Assembly (NCBI RefSeq): GCF_001419695.1
Contig: NZ_LIRG01000066.1
Coordinates: 1 to 63,792 of the forward strand
Reading direction: 5' to 3'
DNA length: 63,792 nt
From: Streptomyces prasinopilosus
Lineage (GTDB): Bacteria; Actinomycetota; Actinomycetes; Streptomycetales; Streptomycetaceae
Part shown: piece after piece, positions 1 through 8,203 of the stretch
How positions within the stretch are numbered: position 1 is the stretch's first letter
How the letters are laid out: each line of letters begins with the position of its first letter
The notes under the pieces: model-generated
What the model saw: only the letters and a program-made list of their open reading frames with translations
Database searches by the model: none
What the model was told of the DNA's origin: nothing
Made by a program: the position numbers and the translations under genes

Positions 1-296
1 CGGCCGTCGTCTCCCCGGTCACGGCGCCGTCCTCGCGCCGGATCCCGCTGCACCCGGAACCCGGGACGCCGTCCACCGTCCGGCTCGGCCTCGGCGGCCG
101 GGCGGCCCGGGGTCGCCGCGGCGCTCCCCGCACCGCGCGGCCGGCCCCGGACCGGCGGAGAACGGCGGGAAGGGCCCGGCCCCGCGGGGCGCGACGCCGC
201 GCGGTCACACCGGGTTGTCGCCCCTCCCGGATCGCTACGTCCCCGTCAACGGGCAGTGACCGAATCGTGTCACTGGCCGGGCTAGGGTGACTCACC
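1..296. other. Left-edge region, no gene resolved
   Basis: This is GC-rich chromosomal sequence before the first supported gene. More than one forward frame stays open from the window edge, which is expected at this GC content and is not evidence of coding. The end of a neighbouring gene could lie here, but I recognise no protein motif. The promoter of the following gene should lie within the last 100 bases. Confidence 0.3.
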
Positions 297-1310
297 ATGT
301 GGCCAGGAAACCAGCCGCCCGGGGGCGAGCAGAACCCGCAGTCGAACAATCCGTACCAGCAGCCGGGGTACCGGCAGCCGAACCCGTACCAGCAGCCCGG
401 CGTCCAGCAGCCGAACCCGTACGCGCAGCAGCAGCCGCAGCAGTGGGGGCCGCCGGACACCGTGGGGATGCCCCAGCCGCCGCAGGGCGGGGGCGGCGGG
501 AAGCAGACGAAGATCGTGGCCGTCGTGGCCGCGGCGGCCGTGGTGGTGACCGCCGGTGTCACCGGCTTCCTGGTGCTGGGCGGCAACAAGGACGACACCG
601 CCGGCGAGAAGGACGCGAAGCCGTCCGTGAGCGCGTCCGGGAAGCCCTCCGCGGAACCGAGCGCTTCCGGCTCCGGCGACAATCCGCGGGGCGGGGAGGC
701 CGAGAAGGCGACGATTCCTGGCTGGCAGGTCGTCACGAACACCCGCTTCGGCACCAAGTTCGACGTCCCCGCCGACTGGGAGATCGAGAACCCCGGCACC
801 AGTGTGGGCTTCGAATGGGAGGAGAAGGACGGTGAGCTGGACCGCACCACCGTCACCGCCCCCGCCTACCTGAAGTCCAAGTGGTGCACGAGCGACGACG
901 ACAAGGACGGCCGCGAGGACGACACCGCCCTCGTCACCGCCGGCACCCGGGGCGAGAACGGCGCCAGGACCACGGACCAGGCCGCGGAGACCCGTGTGCC
1001 GTGGTGGATCTACGGCGGTTACACGCAGCCCGACAAGAAGAGCGTGAAGACGCAGAAGCCGAAGGCGTACACGACCGCCTCGGGCATCGAGGGCAGCGTC
1101 GCCACGGCGTACTCGCAGAACACGCCCCAGAAGGGCAAGTGCGACAGCGAGGGCAAGGCGATCACCTTCGGGTTCAAGAACGGTGCCGGGGACTTCGTCA
1201 CCTGGAACCTGTACGGCGCCAAGGGCGTCAAGGACGAGATCCCGGAGGAGACCGTGCAGAAGATCCTCAGCACGGTGCGCCTCACCGAGGAGGCGCCGAC
1301 CGGGTCGTAG
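297..1310 (+). CDS. Membrane-anchored P/Q-rich protein with extracytoplasmic domain
   Basis: The 337-residue protein starts with a low-complexity cytoplasmic segment (about residues 1-68) rich in Pro, Gln, Asn and Tyr, with NPYQQPG-like repeats. One hydrophobic helix follows (about 72-96), then a Ser/Glu/Lys linker and a roughly 200-residue extracellular domain with several Trp and two Cys. This layout is very common in Streptomyces membrane proteins of unknown role, and I do not recognise the outer domain. The ATG at 297 is preceded by a weak AGGGTGA ribosome-binding sequence. It is followed by an MFS gene on the same strand after a 70-base gap, so co-transcription is possible but not shown. 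No enzymatic function is claimed. Confidence 0.85.
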   Translation: MWPGNQPPGGEQNPQSNNPYQQPGYRQPNPYQQPGVQQPNPYAQQQPQQWGPPDTVGMPQPPQGGGGGKQTKIVAVVAAAAVVVTAGVTGFLVLGGNKDDTAGEKDAKPSVSASGKPSAEPSASGSGDNPRGGEAEKATIPGWQVVTNTRFGTKFDVPADWEIENPGTSVGFEWEEKDGELDRTTVTAPAYLKSKWCTSDDDKDGREDDTALVTAGTRGENGARTTDQAAETRVPWWIYGGYTQPDKKSVKTQKPKAYTTASGIEGSVATAYSQNTPQKGKCDSEGKAITFGFKNGAGDFVTWNLYGAKGVKDEIPEETVQKILSTVRLTEEAPTGS

Positions 1311-1380
1311 CGGACGGGAGTCCCGGGCTCACGCGGCGGGACATTTGGCAAGTCGGCCCCGCCCCGGCGATAGTCACGGT

Positions 1381-2685
1381 GTGCCGACCACCCTCTCCTC
1401 CTCACGCCGCCCTGCCTGGGCGGGCCGCAACTACACCCTGCTGACCGCCTCCGCCGTGGTGACGAGCCTGGGCAGTCACGGCTCCCTGATCGCCTCCGCG
1501 TTCGCGGTGCTGGGCGCGGGCGGGGACGGCGGCGACGTGGGCCTGGTGGCCGCCGCCCGCACCCTGCCGCTGGTGCTGTTCCTGCTGATCGGCGGTGCCG
1601 TCGCGGACCGGCTGCCGCGCCACCACGTGATGGTCGCGGCCAACGTCCTCAACTGCGTCTCGCAGGCCGCGTTCGCCGCGCTGGTCCTGGCGGGCGAGGC
1701 CCGGCTGTGGCAGATGATGCTGCTCAGCGCGCTCGGCGGGGTCGGCCAGGCGTTCTTCGGGCCGGCCGCCGAGGGCATGCTGCTCTCCTCGGTCGAGGGC
1801 GAGCAGGCCGGCCGGGCGTTCGCGGTGTTCCGGATGGCGATGCAGGGCGCGACACTCGGCGGCGCCGCCCTCGGCGGCCTCATGATCGCGGCGATGGGAC
1901 CGGGCTGGGTCCTCGCGGCGGACGCGGCGGCCTTCGCGGTCGCGGCGGCGCTGCGGGCCTTCCTCGACGTGAAGCACATACCGCCGCGCGCCCCGGGCGG
2001 CGGCCTGCTCTCCGACCTCCGCGACGGCTGGCGGGAGTTCTCCGGCCGGCCCTGGCTGTGGGGCATCGTCATCCAGTTCTCCATCGCCAACGCCGTGGTC
2101 GGCGCCGCCGACGCGGTCTACGGCCCCCTCGTCGCCCGGGACCATCTGGGCGGTGCCGCGCCCTGGGGCCTGGCCCTCGCCTTCTTCGGCGCGGGCACGG
2201 TGCTGGGCGCGCTGCTGATGACCCGCTGGAAACCGCGCCGCCTGCTGTTCGTCGGCACCCTGTGCGTGTTCCCGCTGGCCCTGCCCTCCGCCGCGCTCGC
2301 CGTGCCGGTGCCGGTGGCGGTCCTGTGCGCGGTGATGTGCCTGACCGGAGTGACCGTCGAGGTGTTCGGGGTCTCCTGGATGACGGCGCTCCACCAGGAG
2401 ATCCCGGAGGAGAAGCTGTCCCGGGTGTCGGCCTACGACTGGTTCGGGTCCGTCGCCCTGGTGCCGGCCACGATGGCGCTGGCGGGCCCCGCGGAGACCG
2501 CGTTCGGGCGCACGGAGGCGCTGTGGGGCTGCGCCGTGCTGGTCGTCGTGGTCACGGCGGCGGTGCTGTGCGTGCCGGACGTGCGCAATCTGCGGCGCCG
2601 GACGGTGCCCGTCGCCGGGACGGCCCCGGACGTCGTCGCCAAGGAGTCAGCCGACGCCGAACGCACCGCCGGGGGGCTCGGGTGA
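1381..2685 (+). CDS. Major facilitator superfamily exporter
   Basis: The 434-residue protein is almost entirely hydrophobic, with about twelve predicted membrane helices and the loop between helices 2 and 3 typical of MFS drug/siderophore exporters (ADRLPRHHVMV). It probably exports a small molecule by proton antiport across the cytoplasmic membrane; the substrate cannot be read from sequence. I chose the GTG at 1381 because the open frame further upstream runs into the 3' end of the previous gene and is not MFS-like. The C-terminus overlaps the 3' end of the convergent spermidine-synthase-like gene by 39 bases, so read-through would make antisense RNA to both. Confidence 0.88.
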   Translation: MPTTLSSSRRPAWAGRNYTLLTASAVVTSLGSHGSLIASAFAVLGAGGDGGDVGLVAAARTLPLVLFLLIGGAVADRLPRHHVMVAANVLNCVSQAAFAALVLAGEARLWQMMLLSALGGVGQAFFGPAAEGMLLSSVEGEQAGRAFAVFRMAMQGATLGGAALGGLMIAAMGPGWVLAADAAAFAVAAALRAFLDVKHIPPRAPGGGLLSDLRDGWREFSGRPWLWGIVIQFSIANAVVGAADAVYGPLVARDHLGGAAPWGLALAFFGAGTVLGALLMTRWKPRRLLFVGTLCVFPLALPSAALAVPVPVAVLCAVMCLTGVTVEVFGVSWMTALHQEIPEEKLSRVSAYDWFGSVALVPATMALAGPAETAFGRTEALWGCAVLVVVVTAAVLCVPDVRNLRRRTVPVAGTAPDVVAKESADAERTAGGLG

Positions 2686-3492
2686 CGGTACGGCGTCCGC
2701 GTCCCGTACCGGCCGCGCCCCGCCGGTGAGGTCCCGCAGGGCCGCGCCGTGCTCGACGCGGGCGGGAAAGGCGTCGGCGGCGGTGCGCCGGGCCAGGGCC
2801 GCGAGGTCGAGGGGGCGGTGCGCGGCGGCGAGGACGGCGTTGCCGAAACGGCGCCCGCGCAGCACCCCCGGCTCGGCGATCAGCACCAGTTCCTCGAACT
2901 CCGTGCTCAGGGTCGCGAGTTGGGAGCGCAGGAAGGTGAAGGGCGCCGCGTCGGCGAGGTTGCCGAGGTAGACGCCGTCGGCCCGCAGGACCCGCGCGGC
3001 CTCACGGACGTAGGCGACGGAGGTCAGGTGCGCCGGGACGCGCGAGCCGCCGAAGACGTCGGCGACCAGGACGTCCGCCGAGGCGTCGGGGGCGGCCTCC
3101 AGCCAGGCGCGGGCGTCCGCCGCGTGCAGCGTGACGTCCGCCCCCTCCGGCAGCGGCAGCTGCTCGGCGACCAGGTCCAGCAGCTCCCGGTCGAACTCGA
3201 CGACGTCCTGCCGGGAGCCGGGGCGGGTCGCGGCCAGGTAGCGGGGCAGGGTGAGCGCTCCGCCGCCGAGGTGCAGCGCGTCCAGCGGGCGCCCCGGCTC
3301 GGCGAGGACGTCCAGCACGTGCCCGAGCCGCCGGACGTACTCGAACTCCAGGTGGGCCGGCTCGTCCAGGTCGACGTACGACTGCGGTGCCCCGTCGACC
3401 GTCAGCAGCCACGCCCGCTCCCGGTCGACGTCGGGCATCAGCTTCGCGGTGCCGTGACCGACGGCGCGGGTCACGGGTATCGGCTCGTTCAC
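2647..3492 (-). CDS. Spermidine-synthase-like (PABS-type) protein
   Basis: The 281-residue protein has the Rossmann fold of spermidine synthases and related aminopropyl/methyl transferases. A Gly-rich nucleotide loop (LHLGGGALTLPRYL) is followed by an acidic strand end (VVEFDRELLDLV) and a DARAWL segment, then DVLVADVFGG. Streptomyces carry several soluble spermidine-synthase-like proteins whose substrate is unknown, so polyamine synthesis is only one possibility. I chose the GTG at 3492. The open frame continues upstream, but there it encodes a relic of elongation factor Tu, not an N-terminal extension of this family. It is convergent with the MFS gene and the two overlap at their ends. Confidence 0.75.
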   Translation of the reverse strand: MNEPIPVTRAVGHGTAKLMPDVDRERAWLLTVDGAPQSYVDLDEPAHLEFEYVRRLGHVLDVLAEPGRPLDALHLGGGALTLPRYLAATRPGSRQDVVEFDRELLDLVAEQLPLPEGADVTLHAADARAWLEAAPDASADVLVADVFGGSRVPAHLTSVAYVREAARVLRADGVYLGNLADAAPFTFLRSQLATLSTEFEELVLIAEPGVLRGRRFGNAVLAAAHRPLDLAALARRTAADAFPARVEHGAALRDLTGGARPVRDADAVPSPEPPGGAFGVG

Positions 3493-3496
3493 CGTC

Positions 3497-3672
3497 CCAT
3501 TGTGCCGGTGCGCGACCGGGCGTCCGCCCTCGTGGGCCGACAGCACGTACACCCGCGCCGTGAACCTCCGGCTCGGCACCGCACTGCCCGGCGCGGCCAC
3601 CTCGTGCCCGCGCCGCACCGCGTCCCGCGGCACCCCGCGCGGCGGGAGCGCCACGTCGTCCCCGGCCTGCGC
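3497..3672 (-). pseudogene. Relic of an elongation factor Tu gene (tuf)
   Basis: In the frame that leads into the downstream gene, about 58 residues line up with EF-Tu domain II. The visible pieces are AGDDVALPPRGV, RRGHEVAAPGS and FTARVYVLSAHEGGR, which correspond to the EF-Tu segments AGxNVxxLLRGI, RGQVxxKPGS and FxxxVYILSxxEGGR. No GTP-binding domain and no start codon of an intact tuf gene are present on either side. Streptomyces genomes commonly hold a second, divergent tuf gene, so this is most simply the remains of such a copy. It sits directly upstream of, and in frame with, the spermidine-synthase-like gene. Confidence 0.7.
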
Positions 3673-3797
3673 CCCGCGGCCCGCTCCCCGCACACGGGGT
3701 GCCACGTCCCGGACGTTCCCGGGACGTTCCGGCCGCTGTGGCACGTCTGAGACGCACACTACGGCGGCCGGTCGCATTCGTCGGTTACTGTCACCGA

Positions 3798-4598
3798 ATG
3801 CTCGATGCCACCAACCGCTCTGGGGGCACCGCCACGGCCTCTCCCCGGGCCTCCGCCGCACAGCTCACCACCGCCGTCCTCGCCCCCGCGGCGACACCCG
3901 CGGCGCCCGCGGTACCGGCGGCGGGGGCCGCCGCCCGCTGCGCCAGAGTCCTGCTGTCCCCCTGGTCGCGCCTGTCCCTGCTGGTCGCGCTGCTCGCCTC
4001 CGCGGCCTCCCTCGTGCTGCTCCTGGAGCCGCAGAAGCTGCTGACCGACGGCCTGCCGTCGCAGTTCGGCGGTGCCGCGGCGGTCGTCGCGTACGCGGTG
4101 TCCTACGGGGTGTGCACGGTGGCGTTCGTGCCGCGCCCGATCCTGAACCTCGCCGCGGGCGCGTTGTTCGGCAGCCAGTTGGGGCTCGGCGCCGCTCTGG
4201 GCGGCACGGTGCTCGGCGCCGGGCTCGCGTTCTGCCTCGGGCGGGCGCTCGGCCAGGAGGCGCTGCGTCCGCTGCTGCGGGGGCGCTGGCTGAAGGCGGC
4301 GGACCACCAGCTGAGCCGGCACGGCTTCCGCTCGATGCTGGCGGCGCGGCTGTTCCCGGGGGTGCCGTTCGCCGCGTCGAACTACTGCGCCGCCGTCTCC
4401 CGGATGGGTCCGGTGCCGTTCCTGCTGGCGACGGGGCTCGGCTCGATCCCGAACACCGCCGCCTACGCCGTCGCCGGCGCCCGCGCCTCCACGCCGACGT
4501 CCCCGGCCTTCCTGATCGCGCTGGCCTGCATCACCGTGCCGGGTCTGGTGGGCGCGGTGGTCGCCTGGCGCAAGCGGCACCGGCTGCGCGCCGGGTGA
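3798..4598 (+). CDS. TVP38/TMEM64 (SNARE-associated/DedA-like) membrane protein
   Basis: The 266-residue protein has an Ala/Pro-rich N-terminus (about 1-45) followed by five or six membrane helices. The core carries the family signature region: FVPRPILNLAAGALFG, then a Gly-rich re-entrant stretch (GLGAALGGTVLGAG) and RLFPGVPFAASNY. This family is thought to act in lipid scrambling or transport in the cytoplasmic membrane; the exact substrate is unknown. The ATG at 3798 is the first good start after the divergent region shared with the tuf relic. It lies 169 bases upstream of uppP on the same strand, so both may serve lipid-carrier or envelope functions. Confidence 0.82.
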   Translation: MLDATNRSGGTATASPRASAAQLTTAVLAPAATPAAPAVPAAGAAARCARVLLSPWSRLSLLVALLASAASLVLLLEPQKLLTDGLPSQFGGAAAVVAYAVSYGVCTVAFVPRPILNLAAGALFGSQLGLGAALGGTVLGAGLAFCLGRALGQEALRPLLRGRWLKAADHQLSRHGFRSMLAARLFPGVPFAASNYCAAVSRMGPVPFLLATGLGSIPNTAAYAVAGARASTPTSPAFLIALACITVPGLVGAVVAWRKRHRLRAG

Positions 4599-4767
4599 GG
4601 ACGGGCCCGGACGCCGGGCCGGGGACCGGTGCGGCCCCGGCATCCGGCGTTCATCTTGGGGCGCTACCCTTCCGACTCGGCGCGCCTGATCATCGATCAC
4701 CGCACACGGCGTTTCGGCGTGCCCACGTCGTCCCCTCCCGCGATCGGCACTTGGACACCGCTGCCTC

Positions 4768-5643
4768 ATGTCTTGGTTTGAATCCCTCATCCTCGGACTC
4801 GTCCAGGGGCTGACCGAGTTCCTCCCCGTCTCCTCCAGCGCGCACCTGCGGCTGACCGCGGCCTTCTCCGGCTGGGAGGATCCGGGCGCGGCCTTCACCG
4901 CGATCACCCAGATCGGCACGGAGGCCGCGGTGCTGATCTACTTCCGCAAGGACATCGCGCGGATCCTGTCGGCCTGGACGCGCTCGCTCACCGACAGGAC
5001 GATGCGCCGGGACCCCGACGCCCGGATGGGCTGGCTCGTCATCGTCGGCTCGCTCCCGATCGGAGTCCTCGGCCTGACGCTGAAGGACCAGATCGAGGGG
5101 CCGTTCCGCGACCTGCGGCTCACCGCGGCGATGCTGATCGGCATGGGCATCGTCCTCGGTGTCGCCGACCGGCTGGCGGCGCGGGACGAGCAGGGCGGAC
5201 GGCACCGTTCGCCGAAGCAGCGCAAGTCGCTCGACGACCTGACCGTCAAGGACGGCCTGGTCTACGGGTTCTGTCAGGCCCTGGCGCTCATCCCCGGTGT
5301 CTCCCGCTCCGGCGCTACGATCAGCGGCGGCCTGTTCATGGGGTACCGGCGTGAGGCGGCGGCCCGCTACTCCTTCCTGCTGGCGATCCCCGCCGTCCTC
5401 GCCTCCGGCCTCTTCGAGCTGAAGGACGCCACCGAGGGCGGCCACGTCACCTGGGGCCCGACGATCTTCGCGACGGTCGTGGCCTTCGCGGTCGGCTACG
5501 CGGTGATCGCGTGGTTCATGAAGTTCATCACCACCAAGAGCTTCATGCCGTTCGTCTGGTACCGCGTCGCGCTCGGCATCGTCATCTTTTTGCTGGTCAG
5601 CTTGGGTGTGCTGAGTCCTGAGGCTGGGGGTTCAGCTCACTGA
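4768..5643 (+). CDS. uppP: Undecaprenyl-diphosphatase UppP/BacA
   Basis: This 291-residue integral membrane enzyme dephosphorylates undecaprenyl pyrophosphate to recycle the lipid carrier for peptidoglycan and other glycans; overproduction gives bacitracin resistance in other bacteria. Both family signatures are present: [15 protein letters not shown] (residues 13-27) and PGVSRSGAT (176-184), the latter holding the catalytic Ser and Arg. Length is normal. The oddity is the C-terminus. Thirty codons before position 5587 all end in G or C, but only 10 of the last 18 do, with TTT, TTG, AGT, CCT and TCA appearing. I infer that this tail was supplied by the adjoining mobile element. The catalytic core is untouched, so the enzyme should remain active. 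Confidence 0.95.
   Translation: MSWFESLILGLVQGLTEFLPVSSSAHLRLTAAFSGWEDPGAAFTAITQIGTEAAVLIYFRKDIARILSAWTRSLTDRTMRRDPDARMGWLVIVGSLPIGVLGLTLKDQIEGPFRDLRLTAAMLIGMGIVLGVADRLAARDEQGGRHRSPKQRKSLDDLTVKDGLVYGFCQALALIPGVSRSGATISGGLFMGYRREAAARYSFLLAIPAVLASGLFELKDATEGGHVTWGPTIFATVVAFAVGYAVIAWFMKFITTKSFMPFVWYRVALGIVIFLLVSLGVLSPEAGGSAH
5575..5643. other. Candidate attL in the 3' end of uppP
   Basis: Base and codon use change sharply at about 5587, inside the last codons of uppP, and phage-type genes begin to the right. Integration into the 3' end of a gene with restoration of the reading frame is a known habit of tyrosine-recombinase elements. The core sequence probably lies near 5575-5600. The matching attR should be beyond the right edge of the window, so this call is inference from composition and context only. 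Confidence 0.45.
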
Positions 5644-5783
5644 GCTGCCTGTTGGGTGAGGTTTCACGTCTGCCTATTCGCAAGTCGCGACGCGTAGATA
5701 TTTGCAGAAACTAGCAAGGTTTCGAGGGGTTTCGCGGCTCGGTTCTCCCACTCTTCTCCCATAGGGCTGCGGGACAATCGAAC

Positions 5784-5837
5784 GCCGCCCTCCGGGCCGC
5801 CCACTTGGGAGGTGGGCCTGGCGGTCCGGAGGGCGGC
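5784..5837. terminator. Long hairpin after uppP
   Basis: Arms GCCGCCCTCCGGGCCGCC (5784-5801) and GGCGGTCCGGAGGGCGGC (5820-5837) pair over 18 positions with a single G-T wobble. The loop contains a further CCCAC/GTGGG pairing. It is a strong factor-independent-like terminator shape for uppP and for leftward transcription, although no U-tract follows, as is usual in Streptomyces. Confidence 0.65.
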
Positions 5838-6039
5838 TTCGTGGCCTGGCGACCCTGGGTGTCGGGTCGGCAGGCCGTTTGCGGCGGAAGTCTACGAGTG
5901 GGTGGCTCGCGCCTTGCGGCTGTCGACTTCCGGGCGGGACTACGCGCCTGGTGGTGACCGGGTGGGCGTGGCCTCCTTCTTTGATCCATTTGCTTGGCGT
6001 GCCGATGCCCGGCGCTGGAAGCCGGACACGTGGGGTTGA

Positions 6040-6067
6040 GTCTGTTCACTCGAAGGGGTGAACAGAC
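6040..6067. repeat. 10-bp perfect inverted repeat
   Basis: GTCTGTTCAC (6040-6049) is repeated inverted as GTGAACAGAC (6058-6067) around an 8-base loop. It lies about 145 bases upstream of a small XRE regulator gene. It could be an operator for that regulator or a weak terminator; the sequence alone does not decide. Confidence 0.4.
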
Positions 6068-6212
6068 GTTCGGTTCATGGGTGTCACACAGGGCCCTGCG
6101 GCGTACCTCGGATCTCGCAGGGCTGGGGCGTGGATCGAGGCTCATTTCATGATCGAAGAATGCCTCAGATCTGCTGCTGACTTATGATCATGATCGGTAA
6201 AGCGTTGCTCGG

Positions 6213-6443
6213 GTGCCAGCCGATCTGCCCGAGTGGGTCCCCGCCGCCCGCCGGGCGACCGGGGACCGCATTCGCGTCCGCCGGCTGCACCAGAACCTGA
6301 CTCAGGAGTCCCTCGCGCACGCCGCGGGCATCGACCGCAGCACCATCCAGCGGATGGAAGCCGGCCACGAGATGAAACTGACCCACCTGTTGCTGGTGGC
6401 TCACGCTCTGCGGGTGCACGTCGTCGATCTCCTGCACGGGTAA
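6213..6443 (+). CDS. Small XRE-family HTH regulator
   Basis: The 76-residue protein is essentially one lambda-repressor-like helix-turn-helix domain (IRVRRLHQNLTQESLAHAAG, then IDRSTIQRMEAG). It lacks a ligand or cleavage domain, so it may act as an antirepressor-like or auxiliary regulator. I take the GTG at 6213 as start because the HTH domain begins shortly after it. It is transcribed rightward, opposite to most of the element, and is followed by unassigned sequence before a convergent minus-strand pair. Confidence 0.72.
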   Translation: MPADLPEWVPAARRATGDRIRVRRLHQNLTQESLAHAAGIDRSTIQRMEAGHEMKLTHLLLVAHALRVHVVDLLHG

Positions 6444-6651
6444 GGGCGGCAGCCTCTTTTCAGCCGCTACCGACTTAAAGTCAACAACAGAGAATCCTGT
6501 GACGGAAGCTGTCCGCTCCATATATCTGCACGATTTGCATATGCTCCGCACACATTCGTGACCATCCGTGAAAGTTCTGGCCTGCGCTTTCCTCTGCGGC
6601 AACGAGCCACGCCCAGTTCTTGCCTGCCGGGCGGCACGATTCGGGCGACGC

Positions 6652-6828
6652 TCAGACCTTCCGCACCCGCGCCGGCTTCCCGCGGTGGCAGGTGCAGCTG
6701 CATGTCAGCATCGGCACGGGCCGCCCGGGCCCGGCCTGGATGTCGATGTTGCCGTGACAGAACCCGCACTCGCCGAGCTGGCACGGCCCCGACACGCTGC
6801 CGTCCTTGACCGCGGGCCGGCCGTTCAC
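6652..6828 (-). CDS. Small Cys-rich (zinc-ribbon-like) protein
   Basis: The 58-residue protein carries CQLGECGFCHG near the N-terminus and CSCTCHRGKPARV at the C-terminus, a likely zinc-binding knuckle followed by a basic tail. The GTG start at 6828 overlaps the stop of the upstream gene as GTGA, which argues for this start and for translational coupling. I do not recognise a specific family. Such small zinc proteins are frequent in actinophage accessory regions. Confidence 0.6.
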   Translation of the reverse strand: MNGRPAVKDGSVSGPCQLGECGFCHGNIDIQAGPGRPVPMLTCSCTCHRGKPARVRKV

Positions 6829-7010
6829 GGTGCGCTGCCCGTGCTGGTGGCCCGCGGCGCCGGGCACACGTAGACGGGGCCGACGATGCTGCCGGTGGGC
6901 GAGAGTGCCTCGCCGATGCGGACCGGCTGGTGGTCGTGGCTACCGCAGACGCAGGGCCACTCCTCGGTGGCGGTCCGGTGCTGGGGGTGGGTTTCCGTAG
7001 GCTCGTCCAC
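6825..7010 (-). CDS. Small protein of unknown function with CxC motif
   Basis: The 61-residue protein contains EEWPCVCGSHDHQP and a second half reading GEALSPTGSIVGPVYVCP. The three Cys and nearby His suggest a metal-binding fold. I chose the GTG at 7010 because GGAG stands eight bases upstream; a longer start at 7052 has no usable spacing. It is the first gene of a two-gene minus-strand unit and diverges from a GntR-type gene at 7166. Confidence 0.55.
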   Translation of the reverse strand: MDEPTETHPQHRTATEEWPCVCGSHDHQPVRIGEALSPTGSIVGPVYVCPAPRATSTGSAP

Positions 7011-7165
7011 GTCGACGCTCCGATCGTCGGCGCCTCCGGGGTGGCGGCCCACGCTCCCCGGGGGGCTTTCTGCTGTTCCGCCTGATCGTAGGTGCGATAG
7101 GTGTGATACGTCTGCTAGTCGCGCCCGTCTCGCCCGTCGGGCTGAGCGGTCTTAGCGTCGGGATC

Positions 7166-7423
7166 ATGAAGTGGGAGCCGGATGTGCCGAGGTGGAAGCA
7201 GGTTCACGAGAAGCTGCGGGAGCGGATCCTCGACGGCACGTATGCGCCGGATGAGCAGTTGCCGTCGGTGGTGGCGATCTGCGGCGAGTTCGGTATCTCG
7301 CAGATGACGGCTCGCCGGGTCCTGACGGAGCTGCGCACGGCCGGCCTGGCGTACATGCAGCCGGGGATCGGCACGTTCGTCACCGAACTGCCGCAGCCGG
7401 GGGGCGATACACGCCAGGCATGA
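7166..7423 (+). CDS. GntR-type DNA-binding protein lacking an effector domain
   Basis: The 85-residue protein is the N-terminal winged helix of the GntR family: PRWKQVHEKLRERILDGTY, then LPSVVAICGEFGISQMTARR and a wing ending in GTFV. The usual ligand-binding domain is absent. Single-domain GntR proteins are typical of Streptomyces plasmids and AICEs, where KorSA-like regulators control transfer genes, so a link with the tra-like module is possible but only inferred. The ATG at 7166 is the best start for the domain. Confidence 0.78.
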   Translation: MKWEPDVPRWKQVHEKLRERILDGTYAPDEQLPSVVAICGEFGISQMTARRVLTELRTAGLAYMQPGIGTFVTELPQPGGDTRQA

Positions 7424-7425
7424 CA

Positions 7426-7453
7426 ATGCCCCCGTCGATATCGACGGGGGCAT
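7426..7453. terminator. Perfect 28-bp palindromic terminator
   Basis: The sequence ATGCCCCCGTCGA and its exact complement meet at a central TA. It starts two bases after the GntR-type stop codon and lies just before the stop of the convergent HNH-like gene, so it can serve both. Confidence 0.8.
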
Positions 7454-7461
7454 GCAGTCCG

Positions 7462-8121
7462 TCAGGCGGTCTCCCCCGCCTCGGCAGGGCCGACGAAGCG
7501 TGCGAGCACTGCCGGATCAGCCCCGGTGGTCAGTGTCCGTTCGACCGACCAGCCTTGCTTGGTTAACCGTCCGCGCACGGTGTCGTAGTTCAGCCCAAGA
7601 AGTTCGGACCACTCGATGATCGTTTTGGTCTGGCCGCGAAAAGTGACAAGGTGGCTGCTGCGCTTGTTGCGGGCCTGTTCGATGACTGTCGCCCATCGAC
7701 AGTTGCCAGGCTCGTATCCGCGGTCGTTGTCGATACGCTCGAGGGTCAGCTCCGGGGAGAACGTCGAACCCATGTCTTCGGCGAACGCCTCAAACGACTT
7801 CCATCGCTCGCAGACCGTGATGCCGCGCCCGCCATAGTCGGCGTAGCGCCGGTGGTTCGGGTCGGTCGTCCGTGCGACCATCCCGCGCCAGCGGTAGTAC
7901 AAGGGATGACTTCTCCGACGGAGGCTCTTGGGGGGACCGCTCGGAATGCAACCGCACGACGCGGTATGCCCCGACTTGAGATGGTCAGCACGCACCCTCT
8001 TTTCATTGCCGCACGCGCAGGCGCAGAGCCACATGATGCGGTTCCGTCCCACCGAGGTGGGAGCACCGATGACGGTCAGCCGGCCGAACCGCTGACCGGT
8101 TAGATCTATTGCCCTCTTCAA
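7462..8121 (-). CDS. HNH/homing-endonuclease-like phage protein
   Basis: The 219-residue protein has an N-terminal zinc-like segment (CACACGNEKRVRADHL, then SCGC) and a central block typical of phage free-standing HNH-like nucleases: YYRWRGMVARTTD, YADYGGRGITVCERW and LTLERIDNDRGYEPGNCRWAT. The C-terminal part (WSELLGLNYDTVRGRLTKQG) looks like a small helix-turn-helix used for target choice. Such proteins usually behave as selfish homing endonucleases. The start is a TTG at 8121. It is bracketed by hairpins, so it forms its own transcription unit. Confidence 0.72.
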   Translation of the reverse strand: MKRAIDLTGQRFGRLTVIGAPTSVGRNRIMWLCACACGNEKRVRADHLKSGHTASCGCIPSGPPKSLRRRSHPLYYRWRGMVARTTDPNHRRYADYGGRGITVCERWKSFEAFAEDMGSTFSPELTLERIDNDRGYEPGNCRWATVIEQARNKRSSHLVTFRGQTKTIIEWSELLGLNYDTVRGRLTKQGWSVERTLTTGADPAVLARFVGPAEAGETA

Positions 8122-8174
8122 GGCATCCTTCTCTCTTCAGGCTAGTCGCGCCTCAGGGTGGTTGATGTGCTAGC

Positions 8175-8200
8175 GCAGCCCCGCACGGTGGCGGGGCTGC
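8175..8200. terminator. Perfect hairpin terminator
   Basis: GCAGCCCCGC (8175-8184) pairs with GCGGGGCTGC (8191-8200) around a six-base loop. It lies four bases beyond the stop of the minus-strand gene at 8204-8593. Confidence 0.75.
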
Positions 8201-8203
8201 GGT

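Larger units (their letters stand above)
5644..6212. other. Intergenic region at the left end of the element
   Basis: About 570 bases lie between uppP and the first element gene. They hold a long hairpin at 5784-5837 and a shorter inverted repeat at 6040-6067. Short open frames exist (for example 5812-6039), but their composition and lack of a ribosome-binding site make them poor genes. AT-richer patches around 5690-5720 and 6160-6200 could hold integrase arm sites. No tRNA gene is visible. Confidence 0.5.

Noticed and set aside
1019-1405. Minus-strand open frame over the end of the first membrane protein gene
   Set aside because: It is antisense to a supported gene with clear domain structure and has no motif of its own.
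5640-5800. tRNA gene at the left junction
   Set aside because: No cloverleaf, no T-arm GTTCGA consensus in the right place and no acceptor stem; the uppP 3' end explains the junction better.
5711-6145. Minus- and plus-strand open frames in the left intergenic region
   Set aside because: Pro/Arg-rich composition, no ribosome-binding site, and they run through the long hairpin at 5784-5837.
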